Positions 62,700 to 64,000 of a stretch of 64,000 bases of DNA are shown in pieces. The position numbers and the translations under genes are program-made. Source of the stretch: Icerya purchasi (lineage: Eukaryota > Arthropoda > Insecta > Hemiptera > Monophlebidae). The stretch covers positions 19,341,443-19,405,442 of the forward strand of contig CM077116.1 in the NCBI GenBank assembly GCA_039619475.1. Reading direction: 5' to 3'. The notes under the pieces are model-generated. The model was given only the letters and a program-made list of their open reading frames with translations, was not told where the DNA came from and ran no database searches. Position 1 is the first letter of the stretch, and every line of letters starts with the position of its first letter.

Positions 62700-63680
62700 A
62701 ATCCAACAAAAATATACAATCTCATTCCTCAGATCGAGCACAAATCCATCTGAAGATGAATCGAAACAAGAACTAGTTCAATCTTATATATAAGAACTCA
62801 TTAAACCTACTGAAAACGTCATAAATGGGAATTTGACACCAAAAAGTTTTTACTTTTAGCAACTAATTTCTTTAATTTGATATAATATAAATAGTCACGA
62901 AACACACAAATAATATATTTAAATGTATCGACTGGTTTCGAAATACCTTGATTCATAATCATGGTATTTAAAGTGAAATTAATTTTAAACATATTTAAAA
63001 AGTATTAGCGAAATTATAATTTTACGAAGGCAATTTTATCAAAAATAATTTAATATAATTTATGCTAGATGTTTTAACAATGATAACATTAATTTTTAGA
63101 TTTTTCTAAACGTGTAAATATGAGAAGCAGTACTAAGTCACAAAACGTTATCACTCTTAACATATATATACTACATCACAACATTAGCATAAATGACCTA
63201 AATTTAATAAAACATGCTAGAGAAAATAATTACAATGAGAATATTGTAAACAATATATAATACAATAAATGTAAAAGAATTTATACAAAACCAGTAATGA
63301 AACCAAAAATAAATTGGCAATAAATGGACAAAATTTACTTACTCCATCCAATAATAAATAAAATTACACGATTATTCAAACTAAATAATTTGAACATTGC
63401 CTACAAAACTAATAGTAGCTTATATAATAAAATAATAAACATGAATACTTTAAGCACCACAAAAAACCGATAAATATAATAACTCCGAAATTTATAAACT
63501 AGCATGTAGAAATTGTAATGAAATATATATAGGACAAAACAAAAATATCATTCAAAATACGTTATAGAGAGCGTGTACATGCGTATAGATGTAACTACAT
63601 TGACAAGAATTCAACGAACATCTTATAAAAAATGAATATGCTATTAATAATAACATAGATTTATGAAAATAATTAAGACC
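62700..63680 (+). mobile_element. Penelope-like element remnant with GIY-YIG domain
   Basis: At 63350-63680 the + strand reads, over two frames, INKITRLFKLNNLNIAYKTN, then EIYKLACRNCNEIYIGQN (63487-63540), then IRYRERVHAY and FNEHLIKNEYAINN. This is the linker, the GIY-YIG nuclease and its conserved Arg and Glu-His region at the C terminus of Penelope-like ORFs; the first Gly of GIY is Glu here. Penelope-like elements combine reverse transcriptase with this nuclease. Upstream DNA (62700-63150) looks like their terminal repeat region and includes a possible hammerhead core. The RT proper is not visible and there are many stops and shifts, so the copy is dead. Confidence 0.65.
62750..62772 (+). 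ncRNA. Possible decayed hammerhead ribozyme core
   Basis: CTGAAGA (62750-62756) fits the CUGANGA core and GAAAC (62763-62767) fits the second core strand, followed by the self-complementary GAACTAGTTC (62770-62779). Hammerheads occur in terminal repeats of Penelope-like elements (established). Only six bases separate the core strands, too few for a normal helix II, and the cleavage site is unclear. Confidence 0.22.
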
Positions 63681-63716
63681 GTAATCTATTAAATTTTGTA
63701 TCATCAAATTACATTA

Positions 63717-64000
63717 TGTAACGGTTCTAGTTATTCACTCACGTCCACAGGGGTGCCAACCACGAGGTTTTAAGCTCGCGGATTTGATTTATTTATATTT
63801 TATTTAAATTTATCAGAGAATGTTGATTATTATGATTATTAGAAGAAAATTATTTAACTGAAATTTGCATAAAAAACGATATATTAAAATAAAAACTCAC
63901 ACTTATCTTTCGGGACCGGTCGACCGCTGAAAAAAACAATAATTAAATCGAAAATACGGTTACAAAGTTAGGCAAGGTAATAAAAAATATAATATAAAAC
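63717..64000 (+). repeat. LTR-like sequence cut by the window end
   Basis: Starts TGTAACGG at 63717, as many Ty3/mdg4-like LTRs do, and contains GGGGTGCCAACCACG (near 63751) and ACCGGTCGACCGCT (63915-63928) in common with 54675-54890. The right end lies beyond the window, so neither LTR status nor internal region can be confirmed. Confidence 0.42.

Larger units (their letters stand above)
52069..64000 (+). other. Start of the next IP3K intron (continues past the window)
   Basis: The donor is GTATGG. I searched by eye for an acceptor followed by a Gly-x-Phe-Lys continuation and for later kinase motifs, and saw none through 64000. The interval is dominated by the repeats listed separately. Confidence 0.6.

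Noticed and set aside
52069..64000. Search for the next IP3K exons
   Set aside because: No acceptor followed by the expected kinase continuation was seen, so the exons are taken to lie beyond the window.
1..64000. CRISPR arrays, operons, bacterial promoters, rRNA genes
   Set aside because: No regularly spaced repeat-spacer pattern, ribosome-binding context or rRNA sequence was seen. The DNA is eukaryotic nuclear in character.

Overview
This window is AT-rich, repeat-filled nuclear DNA from an arthropod, most likely an insect; I cannot settle the order. It holds no bacterial-style gene packing, no operons and no CRISPR array. Nearly all open frames longer than 60 codons are chance frames in low-complexity DNA. 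The evidence for an arthropod is a split inositol-trisphosphate 3-kinase gene with a very long intron, plus Jockey-like, RTE/BovB-like and I-like LINE remnants, a Penelope-like element, tRNA-derived SINEs, MITEs and many TA/GT microsatellites.

The one host gene I can support is on the + strand. A 112-codon exon (8305-8640) starts with an ATG in good context and ends at a GT donor. The next recognisable exon (51966-52068) encodes the start of the catalytic domain of inositol-1,4,5-trisphosphate 3-kinase (IP3K/ITPK family). Both junctions are phase 0, so the two exons join in frame across an intron of about 43.3 kb. Exon 2 ends in phase 1, and the remaining kinase exons must lie beyond position 64000. 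GC-richer, CpG-bearing patches at 6270-6710 and 7970-8140 upstream of exon 1 are candidate promoter or 5' noncoding exon regions.

Layout: 1-6200 is intergenic or 5' flank, with a degenerate repeat of about 165 bp (540-1800) and a GC hairpin beside a TA/GT microsatellite (2341-2430). 6270-8640 is the candidate 5' region plus exon 1. 8641-51965 is the giant intron, which contains tRNA-derived SINEs (10350, 10788, 12029-12412, 48341), an RTE/BovB-like LINE remnant on the minus strand (14150-14830), an I-like LINE scrap (20570), a second block of the 165-bp repeat (21080-21480), a GC-rich LTR-like block (27430-27780), a Jockey-like LINE on the minus strand (29266-30400), a long inverted-repeat element (30650-31390), a GC-rich island (37500-38250), a TIR element (40778-41069) and a Jockey-like LINE on the plus strand with nearly complete reverse transcriptase (44680-46945). 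52069-64000 is the start of the second intron. It holds a pogo/mariner-like MITE with TA target duplication (53069-53621), a second copy of the inverted-repeat element (54230-54600), two related LTR-like sequences (54675 and 63717), at least four eroded copies of one RNase H-bearing LINE (57590-61410) and a Penelope-like remnant with a GIY-YIG domain (62700-63680).

I found no convincing new gene system. The most informative items are the kinase gene model and several non-autonomous repeat families whose ends and internal structure can be read directly.
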